Positions 14,953-23,735 of a DNA stretch of 32,319 bases are shown in pieces. The stretch is from positions 1 to 32,319 of the forward strand of contig DAHVPC010000014.1 of NCBI GenBank assembly GCA_027318475.1, written 5' to 3'. A program made the position numbers and the translations under genes. The notes under the pieces were generated by a model, which saw nothing but the letters and a program-made list of their open reading frames with translations, made no database searches and had not been told where the DNA came from. How positions within the stretch are numbered: position 1 is the stretch's first letter; every line of letters begins with the position of its first letter. This DNA is from Candidatus Cloacimonadota bacterium. GTDB lineage: Bacteria > Cloacimonadota > Cloacimonadia > Cloacimonadales > Cloacimonadaceae.

Positions 14953-16197
14953 ATGACGAACTCTCGCCGGCTTCTGCTGACGGCCGTGCTGCTGTTTTGC
15001 AAGATCGCGGCTGCCCTCGCTGCGGAAATCCTTGTGGTCAATTCAGCCTCACGCACGCTTTCGCGCCTCGACACTATTGAGGGAACAACCGACAATTCCT
15101 TTGCCCAATTGGGTTTGACACCCAATCTGATTGACCTTGACGAGGAGTATATCTACGTCGTTTGTTCCGGCGATAACGCCATCCAGGTGCTCGACCGCGT
15201 CACAGGAGCGCAAGTCCGCTATCTGCCTGTGGCCGCTTCCTGCAATCCCTACGACGTCTTGAAGGTGGGTGATTTCCTCTATGTGAGCGGCCTGTTCACC
15301 GACAAGGTGTACAAGATCAGCCTGCAGAGCAACTCCGTGGTGGCCACGCTTGAAGTCGGTACAGCGCCGGAAGGCCTGGCCACGGATGGAGCATATCTTT
15401 TTGTTTGCAATACGGGCGGCTACAGCAACAACTACGCGGGCTCATCCGTCAGCGTGATCGACTTGGATTCCTTTTCTGTGTCGGCAACAGTTCCTGTCTG
15501 GACAAACCCGCAGTACGCGGTCTTCCGGAACGGATTTCTGCATGTATCCTGCACCGGCAACTGGATGGATGTGGCGGGAAAGGTGGACGTGATAGACATC
15601 GCCACGCTGGAAAGAGTCCAGAGGCTGGATATCGGCGGACATCCGGGCAATTTGTGGATCAGCCCTTCCGGAACAGCCTATGTCAGCGAGGCCCTGGATA
15701 CGGGGCTCTATAGCTACAATGCCGCCAGCTACGTGGTCTATCATGGCTCCGCCAATCCTCTTCCCTACTCCGCGTCCATGCTGCATGGCAATGCCGGGAT
15801 CTTCGCGCTGCTGGAACAAAACTGGGTTTCCAACTCGATCGTGCGAACCTACCAAAGCGACTGGAGCCCTCTTCAGACTTTCACCGTCGGCCTGTCCGCA
15901 ACCGATATAGCGGTCACTGAGCAGCAAACTCCCGTTTATGAGGATCTGATCCAAACGCATTCTCCGGTCCTGTATCCCAATCCCCTGCCTCGCTCTACGC
16001 CGTTGAAAGTGCTGACTGCAGAAGCCGGCAGGACGGAATTGCGATTGTACAACCTGCGCGGACAACTGATACAGAACCACACGCTTCAGCCCGGTTCACA
16101 GGATATCATCCCGGCTGAACTGCCAGCAGGTGTGTATCTCTACAGCATCATCCAGGCAGGCAAAGCTCAGAGCGGCAAACTCCTGCTCCTGGACTGA
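14953..16197 (+). CDS. Secreted YncE-type beta-propeller under B12 control, BtuG-like candidate
   Basis: 414 aa. The ATG at 14953 follows AAGGTG (14940-14944 region). Residues 1-24 are a signal peptide (ALAA). Residues 26 to about 335 carry repeated blades such as 'EYIYVVCSGDNAIQVLDRVTG', 'FLYVSGLFTDKVYKI', 'GSSVSVIDLDSFSV' and 'GKVDVIDIATLERV', enough for about seven blades. Residues 339-414 ('VLYPNPLPRST ... LPAGVYLYSI') are a type IX secretion sorting tail. The cobalamin riboswitch immediately upstream shows that expression follows B12 demand. Bacteroides BtuG is a surface beta-propeller that binds cobalamin for the TonB transporter BtuB, so a capture role is a fair inference. Sequence-level homology to BtuG is not shown here, and no btuB is in the window. 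Confidence 0.82.
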   Translation: MTNSRRLLLTAVLLFCKIAAALAAEILVVNSASRTLSRLDTIEGTTDNSFAQLGLTPNLIDLDEEYIYVVCSGDNAIQVLDRVTGAQVRYLPVAASCNPYDVLKVGDFLYVSGLFTDKVYKISLQSNSVVATLEVGTAPEGLATDGAYLFVCNTGGYSNNYAGSSVSVIDLDSFSVSATVPVWTNPQYAVFRNGFLHVSCTGNWMDVAGKVDVIDIATLERVQRLDIGGHPGNLWISPSGTAYVSEALDTGLYSYNAASYVVYHGSANPLPYSASMLHGNAGIFALLEQNWVSNSIVRTYQSDWSPLQTFTVGLSATDIAVTEQQTPVYEDLIQTHSPVLYPNPLPRSTPLKVLTAEAGRTELRLYNLRGQLIQNHTLQPGSQDIIPAELPAGVYLYSIIQAGKAQSGKLLLLD

Positions 16198-16213
16198 AAC
16201 GGATAGATTTTCC

Positions 16214-16245
16214 TTGACTTCATAGCCCAGGCTCTAAATTATAAC
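16214..16245 (+). promoter_or_regulatory. Putative promoter of the acyl-CoA dehydrogenase operon
   Basis: TTGACT (16214-16219) lies upstream of the AT-rich AATTATAAC (16237-16245). A 17-bp spacer gives AATTAT; the better TATAAC (16240-16245) would need 20 bp. The start codon follows about 40 bp later with AAGGAG. By-eye match only. Confidence 0.4.
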
Positions 16246-16283
16246 TTTTCCGATAGTTAATCTAGTTTTCAAGGAGTTATCAT

Positions 16284-17429
16284 ATGAACTACTTCCTCAC
16301 CGACGACCAGCTGGAAATGCAGGAAATCGCGCGCAGGATCGCCGTGGAAAAGATCAGGCCCCTTTCCGAGAAGTATGACGAAGAGGGGACTTTCCCCTGG
16401 GATATAGTGGAGATCATGCGGCAGAGCGACCTGTTTGCCATCCTCATCCCCGAAGAATACGGCGGCATCAGCGGCAAGGTCGCTGACCTGGCCATTGTAA
16501 CCGAAGAACTCTGCGCCGTCGATATGGGCATCTCGCTGGCCTTTGGCGTTACCGGCCTGGGAATGTATCCTATCCTCATCGCCGGCAGCGAAGAACAGAA
16601 GCAGAAGTATCTCTCACAGATAGCCAGCGGCGAGCGTTTGGCAGCCTTTGGCCTCACCGAAGCAGGCGCCGGCAGCGATGTTGGCGCGATGGCCACCACA
16701 GCCCGCAAAGAAGGCGGCCACTACGTGCTTAACGGTACCAAACAGTGGATATCCAACGGCGGCGAAGCTGAGATCTACACGGTCTTCGCCATGACCGATC
16801 CCGAAAAGGGAGCCCGTGGCTGTTCGGCCTTTATCGTGGAGAAAGGCACTCCTGGCTTCAATTTTGGCAAGAAAGAAAACAAGATGGGCATCCGCGCCAA
16901 TTCCACCCGCGAACTGGTCTTCGAGGATTGCGCCGTTCCAGCCGAAAACCTGTTGGGACGCGAAGGCACGGGATTCATAACCGCCATGAAGGTCTTCGAT
17001 AAATCCCGGCCCATGGTTGGAGCCCAGGCTGTTGGCGTAGCGAGGGGCGCTTTTGAGGTTGCGATCAAGTATTCCAAGGAACGCCAGCAGTTCGGCAAAC
17101 CGATCTCTTCGTTCCAGGCGGTGCAATTCATGCTGGCGGACATGGCCACGCAGATTGAAGCCGCCAGGGCTTTGGTGATGCAGACAGCCAGGATGATCGA
17201 CAACGGCGACAAAAACTATTCCAAGGAATCGGCGATGTGCAAATACTTCGCTTCGGACGTGGCGATGCAGGTGACCACCGATGCCGTCCAGATCCTGGGC
17301 GGATACGGCTACATGAAGGAATACCCGGTGGAAAAGATGATGCGCGACGCCAAGATCCTCCAGATCTACGAGGGAACGAACCAGATCCAGCGCGGGATCG
17401 TGGCTGCCAATCTGCTCAAGGAATTCTAA
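16284..17429 (+). CDS. Acyl-CoA dehydrogenase (short-chain/butyryl type)
   Basis: 381 aa, the usual length. An FAD enzyme that makes the alpha,beta double bond of acyl-CoA, or reduces crotonyl-CoA when coupled to an electron-transfer flavoprotein in fermenters. The all-alpha N-domain is followed by the FAD/substrate signature 'AFGLTEAGAGSD' (121-132) and 'KQWISNGG' (153-160). The C-domain has 'YSKERQQFGKPISSFQAVQ' and 'QILGGYGYMKEYPVEKMMRD'. The catalytic base is E363 in 'IYEGTNQIQRG'. The ATG at 16284 follows AAGGAG. No etfAB lies nearby. First gene of a four-gene plus-strand run. Substrate chain length cannot be fixed from sequence; the butyryl-CoA/short-chain subfamily is the best fit. Confidence 0.93.
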   Translation: MNYFLTDDQLEMQEIARRIAVEKIRPLSEKYDEEGTFPWDIVEIMRQSDLFAILIPEEYGGISGKVADLAIVTEELCAVDMGISLAFGVTGLGMYPILIAGSEEQKQKYLSQIASGERLAAFGLTEAGAGSDVGAMATTARKEGGHYVLNGTKQWISNGGEAEIYTVFAMTDPEKGARGCSAFIVEKGTPGFNFGKKENKMGIRANSTRELVFEDCAVPAENLLGREGTGFITAMKVFDKSRPMVGAQAVGVARGAFEVAIKYSKERQQFGKPISSFQAVQFMLADMATQIEAARALVMQTARMIDNGDKNYSKESAMCKYFASDVAMQVTTDAVQILGGYGYMKEYPVEKMMRDAKILQIYEGTNQIQRGIVAANLLKEF

Positions 17430-17436
17430 GCCCAAG

Positions 17437-17772
17437 ATGCACGCTTGGATCAAGGATTTCCCCGCGGCGATCACAGTCTGCGACCGGGATGGCATCATCC
17501 TGGAGATGAACGCCAAAGCTTGCGCGACTTTCGCTTCAGAAGGAGGAGCAGCGCTGATCGGCACCAGCCTTTTCGCCTGCCATAATCCCCATTCCGTGGC
17601 CGCGATCAAGGAAATGCTGGCCACTGGCGGGAAAAACGTCTATACCATCGAAAAGCGGGGCGTGAAGAAACTCATCTACCAGCATCCCTGGTATCAGGAC
17701 GGCCAGATTGCCGGATTGGTGGAGATCTCGCTGGAAATCCCGGAAACCATGGCGCACCATGTCCGTTCCTGA
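17437..17772 (+). CDS. Single-domain PAS protein
   Basis: 111 aa, essentially one PAS fold with no output domain. 'FPAAITVCDRDGIILEMNAKACATF' is a classic PAS start, and 'YTIEKRGVKKLIYQHPWYQDGQIAGLVEISLEIP' gives the closing strands. It begins 7 bp after the acyl-CoA dehydrogenase stop with only a weak ribosome site inside the preceding gene (AAGG near 17419), so translation is probably coupled. Its last 14 bp overlap queH. Such stand-alone PAS proteins occur in anaerobes; ligand and partner are unknown. A redox or small-molecule sensor acting in trans is possible but not shown. Confidence 0.8.
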   Translation: MHAWIKDFPAAITVCDRDGIILEMNAKACATFASEGGAALIGTSLFACHNPHSVAAIKEMLATGGKNVYTIEKRGVKKLIYQHPWYQDGQIAGLVEISLEIPETMAHHVRS

Positions 17773-18307
17773 ACATCTGTTATTGCATACCTGCTGCGCG
17801 CCTTGCCTGATCGCGCCCTACCGTCAATTGAAGCAGGAAGGGATCCGGCTCAGCGCTATGTGGTTCAATCCCAACATCCATCCCGTCACGGAATACCGAT
17901 CGCGGCTGGAATCCCTGCAATCTTTCGCGCAGACAGAGGGCTTTACCTTGCTGCTGCGCGACGAATACGGCCTGCGGGATTTTGTACGCGCCGTTGCTGA
18001 TGATGTGGATGGCCGCTGCGCGTATTGCTACAAGGTGCGTCTGGAAGCAGCGGTCCATGCCGCACAGGAGCAGGGCTGCGACGCTTTCTCCACTACGCTC
18101 CTGTACAGTAAGTACCAAAAGCACGACTTGATCAAAGAAATCGGCGAAGATCTCGCCCGTAAACACGGTATCGCCTTTTTCTACCGCGACTGGCGTCCGC
18201 TCTGGCAGGATGGGATCCGGCTCTCCAAAGAGGAGGGGATGTACCGCCAGAAATACTGCGGCTGCATCTTCAGCGAGGAAGAGCGTTATCTGGGAGCCAA
18301 ATCATGA
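17759..18307 (+). CDS. queH: Epoxyqueuosine reductase QueH
   Basis: 182 aa. QueH reduces epoxyqueuosine to queuosine in tRNA, the last step of Q synthesis, replacing the unrelated QueG. Conserved family features are present: 'HTCCAPC' near the start (C12, C13, C16), 'NPNIHP' (38-42), 'RCAYCYKVRLE' (C87, C90), 'TTLLYSKYQKHD', and 'QKYCGCIFSEE' (C167, C169). These cysteines supply the iron-sulfur cluster and redox pair. The start at 17759 was chosen because it begins just before the CCAPC block; an upstream in-frame ATG at 17708 lies inside the PAS gene. It overlaps the PAS gene by 14 bp and shares ATGA with the next gene. Confidence 0.93.
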   Translation: MSVPEHLLLHTCCAPCLIAPYRQLKQEGIRLSAMWFNPNIHPVTEYRSRLESLQSFAQTEGFTLLLRDEYGLRDFVRAVADDVDGRCAYCYKVRLEAAVHAAQEQGCDAFSTTLLYSKYQKHDLIKEIGEDLARKHGIAFFYRDWRPLWQDGIRLSKEEGMYRQKYCGCIFSEEERYLGAKS

Positions 18308-19221
18308 GCAGATACAAAGAGATCGACCTGTTCCAGATCCAGGTCAAATCAATAAAGGAACGGGCCAGCAAGGTGGGCATTGAGTCATTTGCCAGAGCGA
18401 GTGACGGGCTAATGCAGAGCATCCCGGATATCGCTAAAGGCGCGGATTTCAAGGAATTCATCCAGCTCTGCCGGACCGCCATCCAGAGCCGCAAAGCTTT
18501 GATCATCGGGCTGGGCGGGCATGTGGTCAAATGCGGCCTGGCCTCGCTGCTGATCAAACTAATGGAGTCCGGAGCCGTGAGTTGCCTGGCCATCAATGGC
18601 TCTGTGGCGATCCACGATTACGAGTTCGCGATGGAGGGCAAAAGCTCAGAAGATGTAAGCGCCGGGTTGGCAGACGGCTCCTTCGGCATGGTTTTCGAGA
18701 CGACCTACGGGATCAATTCCGTGATCACCCAAGCCAGCGACGCCGAACTGGGTTACGGCGAAGCCTTGGGCAAGCACCTCCTGGAGAACGCGCCCCACTC
18801 AGAAATTTCACTGCTGGCGATGGCCTACAAACACAATATCCCGGTTACCGCGCATATAGCGCTGGGAACCGATATCACGCATCAAACGCCCTGTGCGGAC
18901 GGCAGCGCGATCGGCGATTGCAGTCTGCGGGATTTCCGGATATTCTGCGAGCAGGTCAAAGAACTGAACAACGGCGGAGTGTATATCAATCTCGGCTCCG
19001 CGGTGCTATTGCCGGAAGTGTTTTTAAAAGCCCTGACCGTTGCCCGGAACGTTTATGGCCAGGTGCAGGACTTCACAACTGCCGTGTTTGACATGAACAC
19101 GCATTACCGCTGCCTGGAAAACGTGGTGCGGCGGCCTGTGGAGAATGGCGGCAAGGGGTTTTACTTCATCGGGCAGCATGAGATCATGATCCCGCTGCTG
19201 GTGCAGGAAATACTGGGCTAA
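18304..19221 (+). CDS. Conserved uncharacterised protein, possible deoxyhypusine-synthase-like fold
   Basis: 305 aa, starting at an ATGA overlap with queH. No signal peptide or membrane segment, so probably cytosolic. The most conserved-looking stretch is 'LIIGLGGHVVKCGLASLLIKLMESGAVSCLAINGSVAIHD', then 'YEFAMEGKSSEDV' and 'GLADGSFGM'. Later come 'IPVTAHIALGTDITHQTPCADGSAIG' and 'GVYINLGSAVLLPEVFLKAL'. The spacing of 'G(A)...GL...LM..G......NG(A)...HD' parallels the NAD-binding core of deoxyhypusine synthase, but the lysine region is not recognisable, so homology is only suggested. I know this pattern from other uncharacterised bacterial proteins. Overlap with queH implies co-expression, not necessarily shared function. 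Confidence 0.75.
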   Translation: MSRYKEIDLFQIQVKSIKERASKVGIESFARASDGLMQSIPDIAKGADFKEFIQLCRTAIQSRKALIIGLGGHVVKCGLASLLIKLMESGAVSCLAINGSVAIHDYEFAMEGKSSEDVSAGLADGSFGMVFETTYGINSVITQASDAELGYGEALGKHLLENAPHSEISLLAMAYKHNIPVTAHIALGTDITHQTPCADGSAIGDCSLRDFRIFCEQVKELNNGGVYINLGSAVLLPEVFLKALTVARNVYGQVQDFTTAVFDMNTHYRCLENVVRRPVENGGKGFYFIGQHEIMIPLLVQEILG

Positions 19222-19334
19222 GGCTCTCTATCGTATTATTTTATCTATAGCATCAGATTAGCGGATAGGATACTGGTTTTAAAAAAAGCGGGGGCTGAAC
19301 ACGTAGGGAACTGCAGGCAGAACAAGAAGGCTGC

Positions 19335-22300
19335 ATGAGAACACTGGCTCTGGCTATCATCCTTCTGGCGCTGTCCGGTTTATGCCACGGCGGTACATTG
19401 GTACTGAACGAGGCGGATAGCTGCGTTCGCTGCACCCAAAAAAATCCTGCCTATTTGAGTATCGAGATCAATATCGGAGCCCTGTTCACCGATTCCGAGG
19501 GCAGGATAGCGCTCCCTCCCCAGATCGGTTCATACGCCAGATACGACAAACTACTTCCCCGACTCACATTCAACGTGGCATTGCCCGAAAGCGGCGAATT
19601 CAGCGCGCGTACTAGTTTGCACGCGGTTCCCACCGATATCGCGAACGCGGATTCCCAGCAGTTCAACCCGGAATTGGTGACGCTCAGCAAACCCTATTGG
19701 CTGCGCGATATCCGGGGCATGGAAGTGTCGCTATGTCCATTCACAATGCAGGACGGCAAACTCGCGGTTATGGATCAGGTGCGTATCGACCTCATCCAGA
19801 CGCCAGCTCCAGCCACAGCAGGCGCAATTGTGCCAACCCGGAAACTCAATCCCTATTTCCTCGATATCTACAAACAGCACTTCATCAACTTCGCATATAG
19901 ATATGCAGACTTGGCGGAATACGGTTCCATGGCCGTTATCTGCCCCGCCCCAAGCTACGATCCGCAGATCCTCCAGTTTGCCGATTTGATCCAACCCTGG
20001 GTGGATTGGAAAAACCAGAAAGGCATCCCCACAACGGTTTACAACACAAGCGTGACCGGCTCCAGCTATCCCGAAATCAAGGGCTTCATCCAGAATCTCT
20101 ATGATCATGACCCCAATCTGACTTTCGTCCAATTGGTGGGGGACTTCGCCCAATTGCCCTGCCTGGTAACGACCATGTCCGGAAACACCGGCGGCATGGA
20201 TGCCTTCTACACATTATTGGAGGGTGACGACTATTATCCGGACATCTTTGTGGGCAGGTTTTCCGCCGAAACCGCCGCGGACCTTTACACCCAGATCAAG
20301 CGCAGCCTCGAGTATGAAAAGAATCCCAGCTCCGGAGCCTGGCTGAACCGCGCTGCCGGTGTTTGCTCCGACAATCCGCCAATTCCTGGCGACGACGATG
20401 AACACAACTGGGATCATCTGGACAACATCCGCGCCCAGCTTCTGGATTACGGCTACACCCAGGTCGACAGGATCTACGCCAATGAAGGCGCTACTTTGCA
20501 GGATCTGGTTGACATCCTCAATGAAGGCAGATCCCTGGTCAATTATTGCGGGGAGGGTTACACCACACACTGGGTCAATCCGCCCTTCTCCGTTTCCGAT
20601 GCCGCCAACCTCACCAACACCGGCATGCTGCCCTTTATTCACGTAGTATCTTGTTGGACGGGCCAATTCTACAACGGCACCTGTCTTTCCGAAGCGTTGC
20701 TGCGCAGCCGCGACGCCACAGCTGAAGAGGCGCGCGGAGCCATAGCTGTTTACGCCGCGGCTCCGGAACAGGGCATTGCCCCGCCGATGGAAGCGCAGGA
20801 CCATGCCCTGGAACTATTGATAAATGGAACTAAAAACACCATCGGCGGCCTGTGCTACAATGGTTCCTGCAGCATGATCGACGAGTATGGGGAACTGGGC
20901 GGGATTTACAATTTCCTGGCCTGGAACCTCTTTGGCGACGCCTCGCTGGTCCTCAGAACCAAGCAGCCAGAGGAAATCGCTGCCATTCTGCCTGCCGAAT
21001 TGCCTCCAAACTACGCGAACTTGGACATCGATGCGGGCGCGCCGGACATTCTGGTGGCGCTCTCCCAAGATAACGTTCCTGTCACAAGCGGGTTTTCCGG
21101 CGAGGATGGGATCGCGCATCTGAATCTATCGGATCTTCCCCAGCCCGGAGACAGCTTCCTGCTCACCTTAAGCGGCTTCAACCGCAGGCCCATTCAGCGC
21201 CAGCTTAATTGCTACGGCTACGGCGATCACGCTGTTTTGGATCTGACCTTGCTGCCCAGCGGCCAGTTCATCGAACCGGAAATTGAGATCTTCAAAACAG
21301 TCCGGATAATCAACAGAGGCACTGTCGCGGCTGCCAACGTCATCGTCCAATTGTGGCCCAGCGATCCCAGCGAAAACCTGACACCCATGACCGGTTTGGT
21401 TAATCTGGGCCAGATCCTGCCGGGCCAACAAAAGGAGGGAACCCTCTCCTACAAGGTCAACAAAGGCACCCAGGATATGTCAACCGTGCATTACACCATC
21501 GCGGTTGGCAATGACGGCCAGAGCTACGCATTTTCCGACCTTATGCACGCCCCCTTGATCGTCCTCGAAAGCCTGCACAGATCGCCCCAGCCCAACTGGA
21601 TAAACCCCGGCGACAGCTTTGACCTGACCTATAAGATCAGAAACTCTGGCAGCGCTGTATTGAGAGACCTGGGCGGCGTATTGGAATCGTGTTCAGACCC
21701 TCTTTTGGTCACTGAGCAGGATAACCGCCAGCTGACGCTCGCGCCAAACTGCGCCGATTCTCTCACGTTTCGCCTGGCAGTATCACCCGGCTGCCCCACA
21801 CTTAACAGCGTAACCACGGCATTGCATCTGGACGCGCTGAACTCCCTTGGCTACTACCAGCATAACTGGCTGGTGGCCACGCCAGAGAAGACGATGGAGA
21901 GTTTTGAATCGCGCGATCTGCAGGCTTTCCCCTGGCTCTATCAATCCAGCCACTGGACTTTCGATACCAGCGGAATCGATGGAAACTGCTGCCTGCGATC
22001 CCAAGCTGTGGGAGCGGATTCCATCTCTCTGCAGCTGAGTTTCATAGCGCTGCAAGCAGGGGAAATCGAGTTCTTCTACAATGTTTCTCGAAACGCCTCC
22101 AGTAACGATATCTGGACTTTCCGGCTGAACCAGGATGAAATCTCTGAACTGACGGAAGTCAACTGGTGGAGCATGAAACGTGTCTACTGCCATACCGGGC
22201 AAAACACGGTCAACTGGGTGGGCAGACGCGATCCTGCCAACGGAATCTGGACCAGCAACCTGATGCTGGACGCCATCCAATTTTCGGCCAAAACAGTGTT

Positions 22301-23321
22301 TGACAATGCCCAATTGGTGCCAGATCTGGATGCGTTAGAGATAATCCTGGCCCCTGGTGAGATCCGCCAGATTCCGCTGCGTTTATCATCACTGGATGGC
22401 AAATACATCCACTACGACGCGGTGTCTCAAATCCCATCGGATATGGAACTCCGTTCGGAAGGGCCGCGCATTACCTGCAATAAAAGTATGTTTGAGGCCG
22501 GAACTGCCGAGCTGTTCATCTTTTCCCTCCACAACGCCGTCCCCAACAACTCTCTGATAAATGTCAATATCGAGTTGCCCGATGGGATTCTGGCAACTTC
22601 CGCGTCCCCCTTTGCCCTGCCTGGACAAGCCTCGCTGCCTTTCGTTGGCGGCTTGGGCAGTTTTTCTGAGCTGGATTGGCACAGTGATACGGGAAGCATG
22701 GCCGACAGCCTGCGTTCCGGCGTCCGGATGTCCTTCGACAGCGGGACGCCAAGCGTGATCCTGCCTTACAACATCGAATCCCTTGATCCCTCCGGCCAGG
22801 TCGTCCATTCTTACGGAGAACTCGAGCTGAACAACGCTTCCACTTCGCTTGAATGCTTGGCTATCATAGTTGGAGAGGGTGAATTGCAGGACGAGGAAAC
22901 AGCTGAATTGCTGCTTACGGCCAATCAAAACCTGATGCGTTCCGCTCAGGAATCCTATACCCTGAGTATCTACTACAACGGCTCGCGCAACCTGTCCATT
23001 CCTGTCAGGATCGTTTACGATGAAAATCCTCCCGGCTTCTACGACACCCCGCGCCTGATAAATTATCCCAATCCGGCCAAGGTTTCCACAGTTTTCGCCT
23101 ATTCAGTTATCGAGGACGGCTTGACCACACTGACTATCTACAACATACGCGGACAGAAGGTGAAAACCCTTGTGGACGCCGACCTGGACAAAGGGTATTT
23201 CAGAAGCACCTGGCAACTGGATGACGACCGGGGCGAACAAGTGGCAAGCGGCATCTATTTTTGCCGGCTCAGGACCGCATCGGGACAAACCAAGGTTCTG
23301 CGCTGCGCCGTTATTAGATAA
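19335..23321 (+). CDS. Secreted gingipain-like C25 family protein, catalytic His position altered
   Basis: 1328 aa. The ATG at 19335 follows AAGAAGG. Residues 1-19 are a signal peptide and about 25-190 a propeptide-like domain. The C25-type peptidase region spans about 195-560: 'FVQLVGDFAQLPC', 'DDYYPDIFVGRFSAET' and catalytic-type Cys C440 in 'IHVVSCWTGQFYNGTCLSEALLR'. At the catalytic His position gingipains read 'NYTGHG', whereas this protein reads 'NYCGEG', with E407; a second His (H412) is four residues on. Activity is therefore doubtful. Then follow Ig/CARDB-like modules, a concanavalin-like region (about 850-990), and a type IX sorting tail (1243-1328, 'NYPNPAKVST ... SGIYFCRLR'). Monocistronic. 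Confidence 0.88.
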   Translation: MRTLALAIILLALSGLCHGGTLVLNEADSCVRCTQKNPAYLSIEINIGALFTDSEGRIALPPQIGSYARYDKLLPRLTFNVALPESGEFSARTSLHAVPTDIANADSQQFNPELVTLSKPYWLRDIRGMEVSLCPFTMQDGKLAVMDQVRIDLIQTPAPATAGAIVPTRKLNPYFLDIYKQHFINFAYRYADLAEYGSMAVICPAPSYDPQILQFADLIQPWVDWKNQKGIPTTVYNTSVTGSSYPEIKGFIQNLYDHDPNLTFVQLVGDFAQLPCLVTTMSGNTGGMDAFYTLLEGDDYYPDIFVGRFSAETAADLYTQIKRSLEYEKNPSSGAWLNRAAGVCSDNPPIPGDDDEHNWDHLDNIRAQLLDYGYTQVDRIYANEGATLQDLVDILNEGRSLVNYCGEGYTTHWVNPPFSVSDAANLTNTGMLPFIHVVSCWTGQFYNGTCLSEALLRSRDATAEEARGAIAVYAAAPEQGIAPPMEAQDHALELLINGTKNTIGGLCYNGSCSMIDEYGELGGIYNFLAWNLFGDASLVLRTKQPEEIAAILPAELPPNYANLDIDAGAPDILVALSQDNVPVTSGFSGEDGIAHLNLSDLPQPGDSFLLTLSGFNRRPIQRQLNCYGYGDHAVLDLTLLPSGQFIEPEIEIFKTVRIINRGTVAAANVIVQLWPSDPSENLTPMTGLVNLGQILPGQQKEGTLSYKVNKGTQDMSTVHYTIAVGNDGQSYAFSDLMHAPLIVLESLHRSPQPNWINPGDSFDLTYKIRNSGSAVLRDLGGVLESCSDPLLVTEQDNRQLTLAPNCADSLTFRLAVSPGCPTLNSVTTALHLDALNSLGYYQHNWLVATPEKTMESFESRDLQAFPWLYQSSHWTFDTSGIDGNCCLRSQAVGADSISLQLSFIALQAGEIEFFYNVSRNASSNDIWTFRLNQDEISELTEVNWWSMKRVYCHTGQNTVNWVGRRDPANGIWTSNLMLDAIQFSAKTVFDNAQLVPDLDALEIILAPGEIRQIPLRLSSLDGKYIHYDAVSQIPSDMELRSEGPRITCNKSMFEAGTAELFIFSLHNAVPNNSLINVNIELPDGILATSASPFALPGQASLPFVGGLGSFSELDWHSDTGSMADSLRSGVRMSFDSGTPSVILPYNIESLDPSGQVVHSYGELELNNASTSLECLAIIVGEGELQDEETAELLLTANQNLMRSAQESYTLSIYYNGSRNLSIPVRIVYDENPPGFYDTPRLINYPNPAKVSTVFAYSVIEDGLTTLTIYNIRGQKVKTLVDADLDKGYFRSTWQLDDDRGEQVASGIYFCRLRTASGQTKVLRCAVIR

Positions 23322-23554
23322 GGTCGCATCCGCCCTTTTATAAACAGCCCCAAGACGCCTCCCTGCGTGTTCTCTCAAAGCCCATTGAGAGCTTGGCGCA
23401 AAACAGGACAGCCCAATAATTCCGGATTTTTGGCACTACCTGTGACTAAACTACATTTGGCGTGATACTTGACCATGACATCCGAACCTTAATCGCCGTA
23501 GCCCGATATAGCCATGTTTATCAGGAACATGCCATTTTGCTTCCGTAAGCAGGC

Positions 23555-23633
23555 GTCAATCACTTGTCAATCACTAGTCAATCACTTCTCAATTGTTGAC
23601 GCTTGATTGACTAGTGATTGACAAGTGATTGAC
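23555..23633. repeat. Perfect 30-bp inverted repeat built from 11-bp units
   Basis: Arms 23555-23584 and 23604-23633 are exact reverse complements with a 19-bp spacer. The left arm consists of GTCAATCACTT, GTCAATCACTA and GTCAATCA; the right arm mirrors it as AGTGATTGAC units. The 11-bp phase continues unbroken through the centre. A related copy lies at 32165-32244. It sits between convergent genes, so a bidirectional termination or mRNA-end role is possible. Confidence 0.9.
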
Positions 23634-23735
23634 TGTAGTCCGCGGGGGCGCACCCAAAAATCGTCCTTGAGTTGGGAGGCTAAAGTCAACTAAGGTCCTC
23701 TTGGGTTGAGGTATAGGAATGTATTATGGCATAGG

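Noticed and set aside
23555-23633. CRISPR-like repeat array
   Set aside because: Units are 11 bp with no unique spacers, and the right half is the mirror of the left. No cas gene is present in the window.
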